Source: Dehalococcoidia bacterium (GTDB taxonomy: Bacteria; Chloroflexota; Dehalococcoidia; Lucifugimonadales; JAGWBF01). Taken from it: a stretch of 64,000 nucleotides of DNA. Numbering within the stretch: the stretch's first letter is position 1; every line of letters starts with the position of its first letter. The position numbers and the translations under genes were made by a program. Location: assembly GCA_021295955.1 (NCBI GenBank), contig JAGWBJ010000016.1, positions 1 through 64,000 of the forward strand, given 5' to 3'. Of the stretch, positions 28,576-38,130 are shown piece by piece. Below the pieces are notes generated by a model. That model was not told the origin of the DNA, made no database searches, and saw nothing but the letters and a program-made list of their open reading frames with translations.

Positions 28576-28640
28576 ACGTGGATGCCAAGGGTCGCGTGGC
28601 GTATACTCTGAGCGAATACCCAATGCTCGAGGGGGAACGT

Positions 28641-29063
28641 ATGACGCTAAACACCTACCTTCACTTCAACGGCAACTGCCGGGAGGCCTTCGAATTCTAC
28701 AGGTCGGTCTTCGGGGGAGAGTTCACCATCCTGGAGACCTTCAGGAACGGCCCGCCCGACATGGGCCTCCCGGAGGAGGAGCTGGACAACGTCATGCACG
28801 TCTCGTACCCCGTTGGGTCCAGCGTGCTCATGGGCAGCGACGTCCCGTCGGCCTTCGGCCCTCCCACAGTGATGGGCAGCAACTTCTCCATCTCCTACTC
28901 GACCCGGACGAAGGAGGAGACGGACGACCTGTTCGCCAAGATCTCCGCGGGCGGCAAGGTAACGATGCCGCCCGCGGAGATGTTCTGGGGGGCGTACTTC
29001 GGCGCCTGCACCGACAAGTTCGGCATCAACTGGCAGCTCAACTACGAGCATCAGGCGGGGTAG
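28641..29063 (+). CDS. VOC family protein, PhnB-like
   Basis: MTLNTYLHFNGNCREAFEFYRSVFGGEFTILETF...VMHVSYPVG. Confidence 0.85.
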   Translation: MTLNTYLHFNGNCREAFEFYRSVFGGEFTILETFRNGPPDMGLPEEELDNVMHVSYPVGSSVLMGSDVPSAFGPPTVMGSNFSISYSTRTKEETDDLFAKISAGGKVTMPPAEMFWGAYFGACTDKFGINWQLNYEHQAG

Positions 29064-29072
29064 CCGCGCTTA

Positions 29073-29101
29073 TTGACTTTCTTCGTTGCGGTTCATATAC
29101 T
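29073..29101 (+). promoter_or_regulatory. near-consensus sigma70 promoter for the tRNA-tuf operon
   Basis: TTGACT-17 bp-TATACT. Confidence 0.75.
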
Positions 29102-29180
29102 AGATTACCGGTTGCCTAGAGCCCGAGCGTGGCCCCCTTCGTCGGGGCCACGTTGTGCGTGACCGGCCGGGTCCGAGGCG

Positions 29181-29256
29181 GCCCCAGTGGCGCAAGGGTA
29201 GCGCAGCCGATTTGTAATCGGCAGGTTGGTGGGTTCGAATCCCCTCTGGGGCTCCA
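29181..29256 (+). tRNA. trnT: tRNA-Thr(TGT), CCA encoded
   Basis: Acceptor GCCCCAG/CTGGGGC, anticodon loop TTTGTAA, GGTTCGAATCC T-loop. Confidence 0.95.
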
Positions 29257-29347
29257 ACCGCAGCTGGCCAAGGCGCCATATTTCGCCGACGACGCCGCCG
29301 GAGGTGTTGGCTGCTACTTGCGACTGTGCTAAACTGAGTGTCTGACC

Positions 29348-29435
29348 GGAGGGGTGGGTGAGTGGTTTAAACCACCAGACTGTAAATCTGGCGCCCGGAA
29401 GGGCTTCGTAGGTTCGAATCCTACCCCCTCCACCA
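29348..29435 (+). tRNA. trnY: tRNA-Tyr(GTA), long variable arm, CCA encoded
   Basis: Acceptor GGAGGGG/CCCCTCC, anticodon loop CTGTAAA, variable arm. Confidence 0.95.
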
Positions 29436-29464
29436 TCAGGACGGTGCACGAGTCACACGATAGG

Positions 29465-29539
29465 GCCCACATAGCTCAGCGGTAGAGCACGTTCTTGGTA
29501 AGAACGGGGTCGGCGGTTCAATTCCGCCTGTGGGCTCCA
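29465..29539 (+). tRNA. trnT: tRNA-Thr(GGT), CCA encoded
   Basis: Acceptor GCCCACA/TGTGGGC, anticodon loop TTGGTAA. Confidence 0.95.
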
Positions 29540-29586
29540 CTGATAAGAGGGCACAAGCCCAATACCACTGAACAGGAAAGGACCAG

Positions 29587-30792
29587 ATGGCGAAGCAGCG
29601 TTTTGACAGGAGCAAACCCCATATCAACGTGGGAACCATAGGTCACGTGGACCACGGCAAGACCACGTTGACCTCGGCTATCACCACCGTGCTGGCATCT
29701 GCGGGCACCGGCACATCGGTCCGGGCTTTCGATACCATCGACAACGCTCCCGAGGAGAAGGCGCGGGGCCTGACCATAGCCATCTCCCACATCGAGTACG
29801 AGACGGAGCAGCGGCACTACGCCCACGTGGACTGTCCCGGCCACGCCGACTACATCAAGAACATGATCACCGGCGCCGCCCAGATGGACGGAGCCATCCT
29901 GGTGGTCAGCGCCCCCGACGGCCCGATGCCCCAGACGCGGGAGCACATCCTCCTGGCCCGCCAGGTGGAGGTGCCCCGCATCGTGGTGGCCCTCAACAAG
30001 GTGGACGCCATGGACGACCCGGAGCTGCTTGAGCTGGTGGAGCTGGAGGTCCGCGACCTCCTCAACCAGTACGAGTTCCCCGGGGACGACATCCCGATAG
30101 TGAGGGTCAGCGCCCTCAAGGCCCTAGAAGAGCAGGAAGCTGGCCAAGCCGACGGCCCCTGGAGCCAGAATATCCTGAACCTCATGGCAACGGTGGATGA
30201 ATACGTCCCCCAGCCCCAGAGGCTCGTTGACCAGCCCTTCCTCATGCCCATCGAGGACGTATTCGGCATCAAGGGCAGGGGTACCGTGGTGACCGGCAGG
30301 GTCGAGCGGGGTACGGTGAACCAGGGCGACGACGTGGAAATCGTGGGCCACGGACAGGTCCGCAAGACCGTCGCCACCGGCCTGGAGATGTTCCACAAGA
30401 TCCTGGACAGCTCAGAGGCGGGAGACGCCGTTGGCGTGCTCCTGCGGGGCGTCGACCGCGACGAGGTCGAGCGGGGGCAGGTGCTGGTGAAGCCGGGCAC
30501 GGTCCAGCCCCACCTCACCGCCGAGGCCGAGGTGTACGTTCTGAGCATCGCGGAGGGTGGACGGCACACCCCCTTCTTCAACGGGTACAAGCCCCAGTTC
30601 TACATCCGGACGTCCGACATCACCGGCGAGATAGGCCTCCCCGAGGGTGTGGAGATGGTCATGCCGGGCGACAACATAACCATGAAGATCAACCTCATCT
30701 ACCCGGTGGCCATCGAGGAGGGCCTGAGGTTCGCCGTCCGAGAGGGCGGACGCACCGTGGGCGCCGGGGTATTCACGAAAGTGCTGGACTAG
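29587..30792 (+). CDS. tuf: elongation factor Tu
   Basis: [50 protein letters not shown]. Confidence 0.98.
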   Translation: MAKQRFDRSKPHINVGTIGHVDHGKTTLTSAITTVLASAGTGTSVRAFDTIDNAPEEKARGLTIAISHIEYETEQRHYAHVDCPGHADYIKNMITGAAQMDGAILVVSAPDGPMPQTREHILLARQVEVPRIVVALNKVDAMDDPELLELVELEVRDLLNQYEFPGDDIPIVRVSALKALEEQEAGQADGPWSQNILNLMATVDEYVPQPQRLVDQPFLMPIEDVFGIKGRGTVVTGRVERGTVNQGDDVEIVGHGQVRKTVATGLEMFHKILDSSEAGDAVGVLLRGVDRDEVERGQVLVKPGTVQPHLTAEAEVYVLSIAEGGRHTPFFNGYKPQFYIRTSDITGEIGLPEGVEMVMPGDNITMKINLIYPVAIEEGLRFAVREGGRTVGAGVFTKVLD

Positions 30793-30795
30793 GCC

Positions 30796-30966
30796 ATGGC
30801 GAAGAAGAACACGGGCGCCCGCATAGTCGTCAACATGCAGTGCACCGACTGCCGAGAGCGCAACTACACCAGCAGCAAGAACCGGCGAAACGACACCCAG
30901 CGCCTGGAGCTGCGCAAGTACTGCTCCCGGTGCCACGGCCACAAGGTCCACCGAGAGGTCCGATAG
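30796..30966 (+). CDS. rpmG: 50S ribosomal protein L33
   Basis: MAKKNTGARIVVNMQCTDCRERNYTSSKNRRNDTQRLELRKYCSRCHGHKVHREVR; absent from the supplied ORF list because of length. Confidence 0.93.
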   Translation: MAKKNTGARIVVNMQCTDCRERNYTSSKNRRNDTQRLELRKYCSRCHGHKVHREVR

Positions 30967-30969
30967 GCT

Positions 30970-31209
30970 GTGGTCAGGGCCAGAGGGTCGGGGTCGCGGA
31001 TAATCACCCGTGGCGGGATGCGTCGCGGGAGTCCCGTCCAGTTCTTCCAAGAGACCATCGGAGAGCTGCGAAAGGCCGTCTGGCCCACGCGGGAGGAGAC
31101 TTGGCGGCTGACGTGGATAGTCATCGTCATCTCCAGTATAGCCGGGGCACTGCTGGGCCTTCTGGACTTCGTGCTCACCCGCACCTTCGGCCGGTACGTG
31201 ATAGGCTGA
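30970..31209 (+). CDS. secE: preprotein translocase subunit SecE
   Basis: ETIGELRKAVWPTREETWRLTWIVIVISSI; position before nusG. Confidence 0.92.
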   Translation: MVRARGSGSRIITRGGMRRGSPVQFFQETIGELRKAVWPTREETWRLTWIVIVISSIAGALLGLLDFVLTRTFGRYVIG

Positions 31210-31257
31210 TCCACCACCGGGTCTAGCGGCCGGCCACCGCGGAAGGGAATATCGAAC

Positions 31258-31815
31258 ATGGCGACCACGAGCAAGGACACGCGCTGGTACATCATCCACA
31301 CGTACTCCGGCCAGGAGGAGCGTGTGAAGAAGAACCTGGACCTGCGCATCCAGAGCCTGGACATGCAACACAAGATCTTCCAGGTCGTCGTGCCCACCGA
31401 GGAGGAGATCGTCCTCAAGGACGGCAAGCGCAGGCCCGAGCGGAAGAAGGTGTTCCACGGCTACATCCTGGTGCAGATGAACCTGGACGACGAGAGCTGG
31501 TACGCGGTCCGGAACACGCCGGGGGTGAGCGGGTTCGTCTCCTCCGAGGACGAGGTCGAGAAGAGGCCGAAGCCGGTGCCCCTGGAGGACGAAGAGGTCG
31601 AGTCCATCCTGAAGCAGATCGAGTCCGGCCCGCCCAAGGTGACCGTCGGGTTCGTGAAGGGCCAGACGGTGCGCATAACCGCGGGCCCCTTCGCCGACTT
31701 CATCGGCGCAGTGGGCGAGATAGACGCGGGCAAGGGCAAGGTCCGCGTGCTGGTCTCCTTCTTCGGACGGGAGACTCCCATCGAGCTGGACTTCCTCCAG
31801 GTGGAGCGCATCTAG
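31258..31815 (+). CDS. nusG: transcription termination/antitermination protein NusG
   Basis: RWYIIHTYSGQEERVKKNL, GQTVRITAGPFADFIGAVGEID. Confidence 0.96.
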   Translation: MATTSKDTRWYIIHTYSGQEERVKKNLDLRIQSLDMQHKIFQVVVPTEEEIVLKDGKRRPERKKVFHGYILVQMNLDDESWYAVRNTPGVSGFVSSEDEVEKRPKPVPLEDEEVESILKQIESGPPKVTVGFVKGQTVRITAGPFADFIGAVGEIDAGKGKVRVLVSFFGRETPIELDFLQVERI

Positions 31816-31824
31816 GAGAGTAGG

Positions 31825-32250
31825 TTGGCCAAGAAGGTACGAGCCGTCATCAAGCTGCAGCTCCAGGCAGGCAAGGCCACGCCCGCGCCGCCCGTGGGCC
31901 CGGCCCTGGGCCAGCACGGGGTCAACATTATGGCCTTCGTCAAGGAGTACAACGAGCGCACCGGGACCCAGGCCGGCACCATCATACCCGTGGCGATCAC
32001 CGTCTTCGAAGACCGCTCCTTCAATTTCGTGACCAAGACGCCGCCGGCGTCGGAGCTGCTGCGCAAGGCCGCCGGCGTCGAGAAGGGCAGCGACCAGGCG
32101 CGGCGCAACTCCGTGGGAAGCGTGAAGCGCGCCGACGTCCGGGAGATCGCCGAGCTGAAGCTCCAGGACCTCAACGCCTCCTCGGTGGAAAAAGCCATGT
32201 CCATCATCGAGGGCACGGCAAAGACCATGGGCATCGAGGTGAAGGAGTAG
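31825..32250 (+). CDS. rplK: 50S ribosomal protein L11
   Basis: [35 protein letters not shown]. Confidence 0.97.
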   Translation: MAKKVRAVIKLQLQAGKATPAPPVGPALGQHGVNIMAFVKEYNERTGTQAGTIIPVAITVFEDRSFNFVTKTPPASELLRKAAGVEKGSDQARRNSVGSVKRADVREIAELKLQDLNASSVEKAMSIIEGTAKTMGIEVKE

Positions 32251-32251
32251 G

Positions 32252-32968
32252 ATGGCAAAACGCAGCAAGCGGTACACGGCCCTGCTGGAGAAGGTGGACC
32301 CCGACGCCACCTACCCTCCCCAGGAGGCCGTGGCGCTGGTAAAGGAGATGGGCAGCCTGAAGTTCGATGAGACCGTCGAGCTCCACCTCCGGACCGGCTC
32401 CGACACGCGCCACGCCGACCAGATGGTCCGCGGGGTAACGGTCCTCCCCCACGGCCTGGGCAAGCAGGTGAGGGTCCTGGTCTTCGCCACCGGGGAGGCC
32501 GCCGACCTGGCGCGCCAGGCCGGCGCCGACTACGTGGGAGACGACGACCTGATCACGCAGATCGAGGGCGGCTGGACCGAGTTCGACGTGGGCCTGGCCG
32601 TGCCAGACATCATGAGCAAGATCGGCAGGCTGGGCCGTGTCCTTGGAAGGCGCGGCCTGATGCCCAATCCGCGGACCGGCACCATGGTGCAGCCCCAGGA
32701 CCTGCCCCGCATCATAGACGAGGCGAAGAAGGGGCGCCTGGAGTTTCGCATGGACAGGACCGCCATCATCCACTGCCCCGTGGGCAAGACCAGCTTCAGT
32801 GAGCAGCACCTCCTGGAGAACATCTCCTCACTGATGGACTCGGTGACCCGCGCCAGGCCCGCGGCGGTGAAGGGAGCGTTCGTCCGGTCCGCCTACCTTA
32901 CGACCAGCATGAGCCCCAGCGTAAGGCTGGACCTGGCGGCCCTGCAGAGCTTGAAGGCCGAGGACTAG
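32252..32968 (+). CDS. rplA: 50S ribosomal protein L1
   Basis: RGLMPNPRTGTM, FDETVELHLR. Confidence 0.97.
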   Translation: MAKRSKRYTALLEKVDPDATYPPQEAVALVKEMGSLKFDETVELHLRTGSDTRHADQMVRGVTVLPHGLGKQVRVLVFATGEAADLARQAGADYVGDDDLITQIEGGWTEFDVGLAVPDIMSKIGRLGRVLGRRGLMPNPRTGTMVQPQDLPRIIDEAKKGRLEFRMDRTAIIHCPVGKTSFSEQHLLENISSLMDSVTRARPAAVKGAFVRSAYLTTSMSPSVRLDLAALQSLKAED

Positions 32969-32989
32969 AGGAGGCACGAACCCACAGAA

Positions 32990-33150
32990 GACCATCCCCA
33001 GAGTGAACGCCAAAGACAGCAGGTCCTCGAACATTCGAGGTTAAAGAACACGCCTGCCGAGGCAGTCAGGGAGATGCGGGACAACGGCGCCTGGCCCGGC
33101 GCCGAGCGCCAGTGCAAGAAGACCCTGCGCCTTTGACGCGGGGTTTTTTG
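32990..33150 (+). ncRNA. ribosomal protein L10 leader (candidate)
   Basis: Intergenic leader between rplA and rplJ with several stems, ending in CCCTGCG-N7-CGCGGGG-T6. Confidence 0.65.
33123..33149 (+). terminator. intrinsic terminator/attenuator upstream of rplJ
   Basis: ccctgcg cctttga cgcgggg tttttt hairpin plus T tract. Confidence 0.8.
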
Positions 33151-33164
33151 TCGAGAGGTGAACC

Positions 33165-33728
33165 ATGCCGACCCAGAAGAAGATCGACACGGTGGCAGAG
33201 CTGAAAGAGAAGCTGGAGCGCTGCACTGTAGCCGTGGCCACCAACTACACGGGTCTGAACGCCAACGCTATGACGGACGTCAGGCGAAAGATGCGGGAGA
33301 ACGACCTGGAGTACCTGGTGATCAAGAACAATCTGACGTACCTGGCCGCCGACGCGGCCGACCGCCCGGAGGTGAAAGGCATCGTGCAGGGTCCCACGGC
33401 CCTGGCCTTCGGGTACGACGACCCTGTCCGTGTCGCCCGGGTTCTGGAGGAGTACATCAGGGTCAACCGGTCACCCCTGTCCATCACCGGAGCCGTACTG
33501 GAGCGACGTGCCCTGGATGCCCGGCAAGTGCTGGCCCTGACGACCCTCCCCTCCAAGGACGTGCTCCTGGCGACCGTCATGGCCCGGATGCAGTCCCCGG
33601 CGGCCACTCTGATGGCACAGCTTCAAGCGCCCATGGTGCGTCTGGCCGGCACCCTCAACGGGCCCCTGGCATCGTTGGCGATACTGCTCCAACGGAGAGT
33701 GGAGCAGCTCGAAGCCCAGGCTGAATAG
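33165..33728 (+). CDS. rplJ: 50S ribosomal protein L10
   Basis: [46 protein letters not shown]. Confidence 0.95.
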   Translation: MPTQKKIDTVAELKEKLERCTVAVATNYTGLNANAMTDVRRKMRENDLEYLVIKNNLTYLAADAADRPEVKGIVQGPTALAFGYDDPVRVARVLEEYIRVNRSPLSITGAVLERRALDARQVLALTTLPSKDVLLATVMARMQSPAATLMAQLQAPMVRLAGTLNGPLASLAILLQRRVEQLEAQAE

Positions 33729-33778
33729 ACCCGCGACATTCAATCCAACGGACATTCAAACCCAACGAAGGAGGAGTC

Positions 33779-34177
33779 ATGACGAAGGACGAGATTCTCG
33801 AGGCCATCAAGCAGATGTCGGTACTGGACCTGTCGGAGCTGGTGAAGTCCCTGGAGTCGGATCTGGGGATCTCCGCCGCGGCCCCGGTGGCCGTGGCGGC
33901 AGCCCCGGCGGCCACAGCCGGGCCCGCGGAGGCCGGAGCCGGCGCCGCGCCCCCCGACGAGGAGCAGACCGAGTTCTCGGTGGTGCTGCAGGACATAGGG
34001 GCCAACAAGATCAACGTCATCAAGGCCGTGCGCGAGGTGACGACCCTGGGCCTCCGGGAGGCGAAGGAGCTTGTGGAGAGCGCTCCGGCCAAAGTAAAAG
34101 AGGGCATCACCAAGGACGACGCCAACAAGGTGAAGGAGACCCTGGAGGCCTCGGGCGCCACCATCAAGGTCGAATAG
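33779..34177 (+). CDS. rplL: 50S ribosomal protein L7/L12
   Basis: [14 protein letters not shown]..., [49 protein letters not shown]. Confidence 0.96.
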   Translation: MTKDEILEAIKQMSVLDLSELVKSLESDLGISAAAPVAVAAAPAATAGPAEAGAGAAPPDEEQTEFSVVLQDIGANKINVIKAVREVTTLGLREAKELVESAPAKVKEGITKDDANKVKETLEASGATIKVE

Positions 34178-34248
34178 TTTCGACCGATCCAGAGTCCCGC
34201 GTCTCGAGCCGCGGCGGGCCTGCAAGGGCGGCTCCACCGAGGTGAACC

Positions 34249-34509
34249 GTGAGCCGGCGTAAGGACAGAGAGCGTTTCATGGCCCTCAAGGGCCAGAATT
34301 CCAGGTACCGCGGGTTCCGGGGATATTACGAGGACAACCCCCTCCAGCCGGAGCCCTTGCAGGCGGTGACGTGCACCCTCTGCGGGAGAAGGCGCAACGT
34401 ATCCCCGGAGGTGGCCCAGGCGCAACCCGAAGGGTACGTTTGCCTGAGCTGCCGGGAGGCGACGGATGGCGAGGAGCCCGGAGACAGCGGTACGCCGCCA
34501 ACGGGCTAG
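34249..34509 (+). CDS. small zinc-ribbon protein
   Basis: CTLCGRRRN...YVCLSCRE; GTG start. Confidence 0.6.
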   Translation: MSRRKDRERFMALKGQNSRYRGFRGYYEDNPLQPEPLQAVTCTLCGRRRNVSPEVAQAQPEGYVCLSCREATDGEEPGDSGTPPTG

Positions 34510-35880
34510 CTACCGGAAGGGGACCGTCTCGGCCAGCAGCCGGTTGAGGTAGTTGTAGGCCTCCAGCAGCTGGGGGTCGACGCCGGACACACTGTCCTCG
34601 GGGACGATCCCCACCTCGATGTCGGGGGCTATCCCCTGCCCCTGGATTAGCCTTCCCAAGGGCGTGTACCAGTGGGTCACCGGCAGGTAGAGGGCCGACC
34701 CGTCGCTCAGCTCCTCGAACTGGCTGGCCGAGCCCCTGCCCAGGGTGCCGGCGCCCATGACCTTCGCCCGGCCGGCGTCCTGTAGGGCGCCGGCCACGAC
34801 CTCGGCGGCGCTTCCCGTCCTCTCGTTCACCAGGACCACCATCGGCAGGTCGTCGGTGGCGATCCCGCCCTCGTTGACCCTCCAGTCGGTACGCCGGCCG
34901 TCGCTGCCGACCTCGTACATGACCAGCCCCTCGGACAGGAACTGGCTGACCACGGCCTGGGCCGCTTCCACCGAGTCGCCCACATTGTTGCGCAGCTCCA
35001 GAATGACGGCCAGCATTTCGTAGCGGGACAGCTCCTCCAGGGCGGTCAACAGCTCGTCCCCGGTGTTCTCGCTGAAGCTGGTGATGATGACGTAGCCGAT
35101 GGCCCCGGGCAGCAGGCTCCGGTCCACAGAGAGCACCTCTATGTCGCCCCTGACGACCTGCAGCTCCAGCGGCTCGGGTTCGCCTGGCCGCTCTACCAGC
35201 AGGCTCAGCCTGGTGCCGGCCTCTCCCCTGACCATCGAGACCACCTCTTCCAACCCCCTGTCCGACAGCGGCTGTCCGTTGGCCTCCAGCACCACGTCCC
35301 CGTCCTCCAGGCCGGCCCTCTCGGCGGGGCTGTTGGGCATCGGCGACACGACGACGCGGCCCTCCTGCATCCTTACGTAGGCGCCTATGCCCCCGTATGG
35401 GCCGGTGGTGCGCTCGGTCGCCCGCTGGTAGGCCTCGGGCGTAAGATGGGCCACCGAGTCGTCCCCCAGGGAGCCTATCATCCCGGCAATGGCCGCCTGG
35501 GAGAGCTGGGCGGCCTGCACCTCGGGGGCCTTGGCCCGTATGAGGCTCCAGGCCCTCCATACGTCGGCCAGCTCCGCGGGCACGCCCCTGGGAGGGCCGT
35601 CCCGGGCGCTCTCCATCTCCGTAAGGAAGGGGTACAGGGAGATTCCGGCCGCCTCCAGCATCTGGGCGATCATCCCGCCCGTGGCGGCCTCTGAATCCAG
35701 TTCATCGGCCTCCACGTAAGAATCCTTGACCACGGACCAAGCCTCCCAGACCAGGTCCGCCTCCCCCGAGTAGCCCTGGTCGGCCCGGCGGCAGGCCATC
35801 GTCAAGACCGAGACCAGGAGGAGGAGCCCCAGGGCAGCCGTGAGAACGTACGCTTTGGATGAACGGCTAGTGAGCTTCAC
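34510..35880 (-). CDS. S41 family (CtpA-like) peptidase, lipoprotein-like N-terminus
   Basis: PDZ region (ERAGLEDGDVVLEANGQPL); VLVNERTGSAAEVVAGALQDAGRAKVMGAGTLGRG. Confidence 0.88.
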   Translation of the reverse strand: MKLTSRSSKAYVLTAALGLLLLVSVLTMACRRADQGYSGEADLVWEAWSVVKDSYVEADELDSEAATGGMIAQMLEAAGISLYPFLTEMESARDGPPRGVPAELADVWRAWSLIRAKAPEVQAAQLSQAAIAGMIGSLGDDSVAHLTPEAYQRATERTTGPYGGIGAYVRMQEGRVVVSPMPNSPAERAGLEDGDVVLEANGQPLSDRGLEEVVSMVRGEAGTRLSLLVERPGEPEPLELQVVRGDIEVLSVDRSLLPGAIGYVIITSFSENTGDELLTALEELSRYEMLAVILELRNNVGDSVEAAQAVVSQFLSEGLVMYEVGSDGRRTDWRVNEGGIATDDLPMVVLVNERTGSAAEVVAGALQDAGRAKVMGAGTLGRGSASQFEELSDGSALYLPVTHWYTPLGRLIQGQGIAPDIEVGIVPEDSVSGVDPQLLEAYNYLNRLLAETVPFR

Positions 35881-35939
35881 GGGAACGCCTCAACGTTATA
35901 TCGAGCCGAATGCCCCTGACAGGGTAGTTACAAGACTCG

Positions 35940-36030
35940 GGTTGCCCGTCTGCCGTCTCTCCCGCGAAATCGGGAGACCGGTATGCCCGCATGTGGATTC
36001 CCGCCTGGGCGGGAATGACGGCGGACAGAG
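35940..36030 (+). repeat. dispersed palindromic element, subfamily B
   Basis: cgggagaccggtatgcccgcatgtggattcccgcctgggcgggaatgacggcgg; similar to 57620..57705. Confidence 0.6.
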
Positions 36031-36224
36031 GACGGGCGGTTTCGGACTTGCCTCCCTGGGAAAAGGATATGGTCGCCGGAGGAGTGATGTCAAGCCAAAC
36101 CCTCGGCAGACGGAGGGCCCGCCGTTGAATTTTGCACGGGTACGCATCTACAATGTAAACAATCCGGTGAAGGATGCGTGCTTGGGAGCCCCGGACACCC
36201 CAATCCCAACACGACGAGGCGCAC

Positions 36225-37913
36225 ATGACCTTGAGACTCTTACTCCCCCTACTGGCAATCCTGGTCCTCGCGGCGGCTTGTAGCGGAGGCAGGTCCGGCA
36301 CAGGCGGCCGGGATGCCTCCACCGACGAGGCCACCACCGCGCCGACGGCCACCGACGCGCCCAGGTCGGAGATCCCGACGGAGGACGCGCCCGCCCGGGT
36401 GTCCACACCCATAGAGGGAGGGACCTTCGTCCGTGTCTGGGCCGACCCGCCCACCCTGGACCCTCACCTGACCACCGACGCGACGTCGGCCGTGATCATC
36501 GTCGAGGTGTTCGGCGGCCTGGTGACCATCTCCCCCGACCTGCAGATCGTGCCGGACCTGGCCACCTGGGACGTTACGCCGGACGGCACGGTGTACACCT
36601 TCCGCATTCGAGAGGACGCCAAGTTCCACGACGGCAAGCCCGTCACCGCCCTGGACGTCAAGTGGTCCATGGAGAGGGCCGCGGACCCGGCCACGGCTTC
36701 CCCCGTCGTCGACCAGTACCTGGGAGACATCGTCGGCGTCAAGGAGAAGCTGGAGGGAGAGGCCGCGGAGATCAGCGGAGTACGGGTGCTGGACCAGCAG
36801 ACCCTGGAGATCACCATCGACGCGGCCAAGTCCTACTTCCTGGCCAAGCTGACCTACCCCACCGCTTTCGTCCTGGACCGGGAGAACGTGGAGAGCAGCC
36901 GCCGGTGGTTCCGCGAGCCCAACGGCACGGGTCCCTTCCGGCTGACCGAGTACACCCCCGGCGAGAGGATGATCCTGACCAAGAACGAGCTCTACCACCT
37001 GGGCCCCCCGATGCTGGAAAGGGTCCGTTTCATCCTCAGCGGCGGGACCTCCATGCTGATGTACGAGAACGACGAGATACACATTGCCGGCGTGGGCCTG
37101 GCGGACCTGGACCGGGTGCTGGACCCCTCCAACCCCCTCAACACCGAGCTCCACAGGGCCCCGCCACGTTTCAGCACCGACTACATCGGCATGAACGTAA
37201 CCGAGCCCCCCTTCGACGACCCCAAGGTGAGGCAGGCGCTGAACTACGCCATCGACAAGGAGCTGATAGCCAGCGAGATCATGGCGGGGCTTGTGGTCCC
37301 GGCCAACGGGATACTCCCCAGGGACTTCCCGGCCTACAACGCGGGGCTCGCGGGCTACGAGTACAACCCGGAGAAGGCCCGCCAGCTCCTCAAGGAGTCC
37401 AAGTACGGCGACGACATGGAGCAGTTCCCGCGGATCATACTCACCACCGCGGGCAGCTTCGGCTCCAGCGTGGACCTGGACATGGAAGTGATCCTGGAGA
37501 TGTGGAAGCAGAACCTGGGCATAGAGGTGCTGGTCCAGCAGACGGAGTTTGCAACGTACCTGCAGGACCTGAACAAGCGCCGGTTCCAGATGTTCCAGAT
37601 CGGTTGGATCGCCGACTATCCCGACCCGGAGAACTTCCTGGACATCCTGTTCCACAGCGAGAGCAGCAACAACCACACCGGGTTCTCCAACGACGAGGCC
37701 GACCGCCTCCTGGAGCTGGCCAGGGTCGAGCCGGACCAGGCTGCCCGGTACGAGCTGTACCGCCAGGCCGAGGAGGTCATCATGGCGGAGGCACCGTGGG
37801 TGCCCCTATGGTACAGCGGCGAGCAGTACGTGCTGCTCAAGCCCAGCGTGAAGAACTACCACCTGAGCCAGCTCATCATACCCCTGCTGCGGTACGTGGA
37901 GCTGACCGAGTAG
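36225..37913 (+). CDS. ABC transporter substrate-binding protein (peptide/nickel type, SBP_bac_5), lipoprotein
   Basis: MTLRLLLPLLAILVLAAACSGG lipobox; DPPTLDPHLTTDATSAVIIVEVFGGLVTISPDLQIVPDLA. Confidence 0.9.
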   Translation: MTLRLLLPLLAILVLAAACSGGRSGTGGRDASTDEATTAPTATDAPRSEIPTEDAPARVSTPIEGGTFVRVWADPPTLDPHLTTDATSAVIIVEVFGGLVTISPDLQIVPDLATWDVTPDGTVYTFRIREDAKFHDGKPVTALDVKWSMERAADPATASPVVDQYLGDIVGVKEKLEGEAAEISGVRVLDQQTLEITIDAAKSYFLAKLTYPTAFVLDRENVESSRRWFREPNGTGPFRLTEYTPGERMILTKNELYHLGPPMLERVRFILSGGTSMLMYENDEIHIAGVGLADLDRVLDPSNPLNTELHRAPPRFSTDYIGMNVTEPPFDDPKVRQALNYAIDKELIASEIMAGLVVPANGILPRDFPAYNAGLAGYEYNPEKARQLLKESKYGDDMEQFPRIILTTAGSFGSSVDLDMEVILEMWKQNLGIEVLVQQTEFATYLQDLNKRRFQMFQIGWIADYPDPENFLDILFHSESSNNHTGFSNDEADRLLELARVEPDQAARYELYRQAEEVIMAEAPWVPLWYSGEQYVLLKPSVKNYHLSQLIIPLLRYVELTE

Positions 37914-37994
37914 TGAGGGGCCTCCGGCCCGCCGTACCGCCAGACTGCGGCCTCGCCGATACCGTATAGGGGCGCCGAAAATCGTGCCCTCCTA

Positions 37995-38072
37995 TCGTCA
38001 TTCCGGCCCCCGAGCCGGAACCCAGGAGCGGAGGTACGCAGATCCCCGCGTGCGCGGGAATGACGAAGAGGG
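37995..38072. repeat. dispersed palindromic intergenic element, short copy
   Basis: gtcattccggcccccgagccggaacccagg...ccccgcgtgcgcgggaatgacg. Confidence 0.6.
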
Positions 38073-38130
38073 GTGCTCAGGGCCATTTTCGTGGGAAGCA
38101 TGAACGCCGTCTACACGATGGGTCGCTAGG

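Noticed and set aside
30412-32310. 632-aa minus-strand ORF across tuf/secE/nusG/rplK
   Set aside because: Antisense shadow ORF in high-GC coding sequence; the opposite strand encodes unambiguous housekeeping genes.
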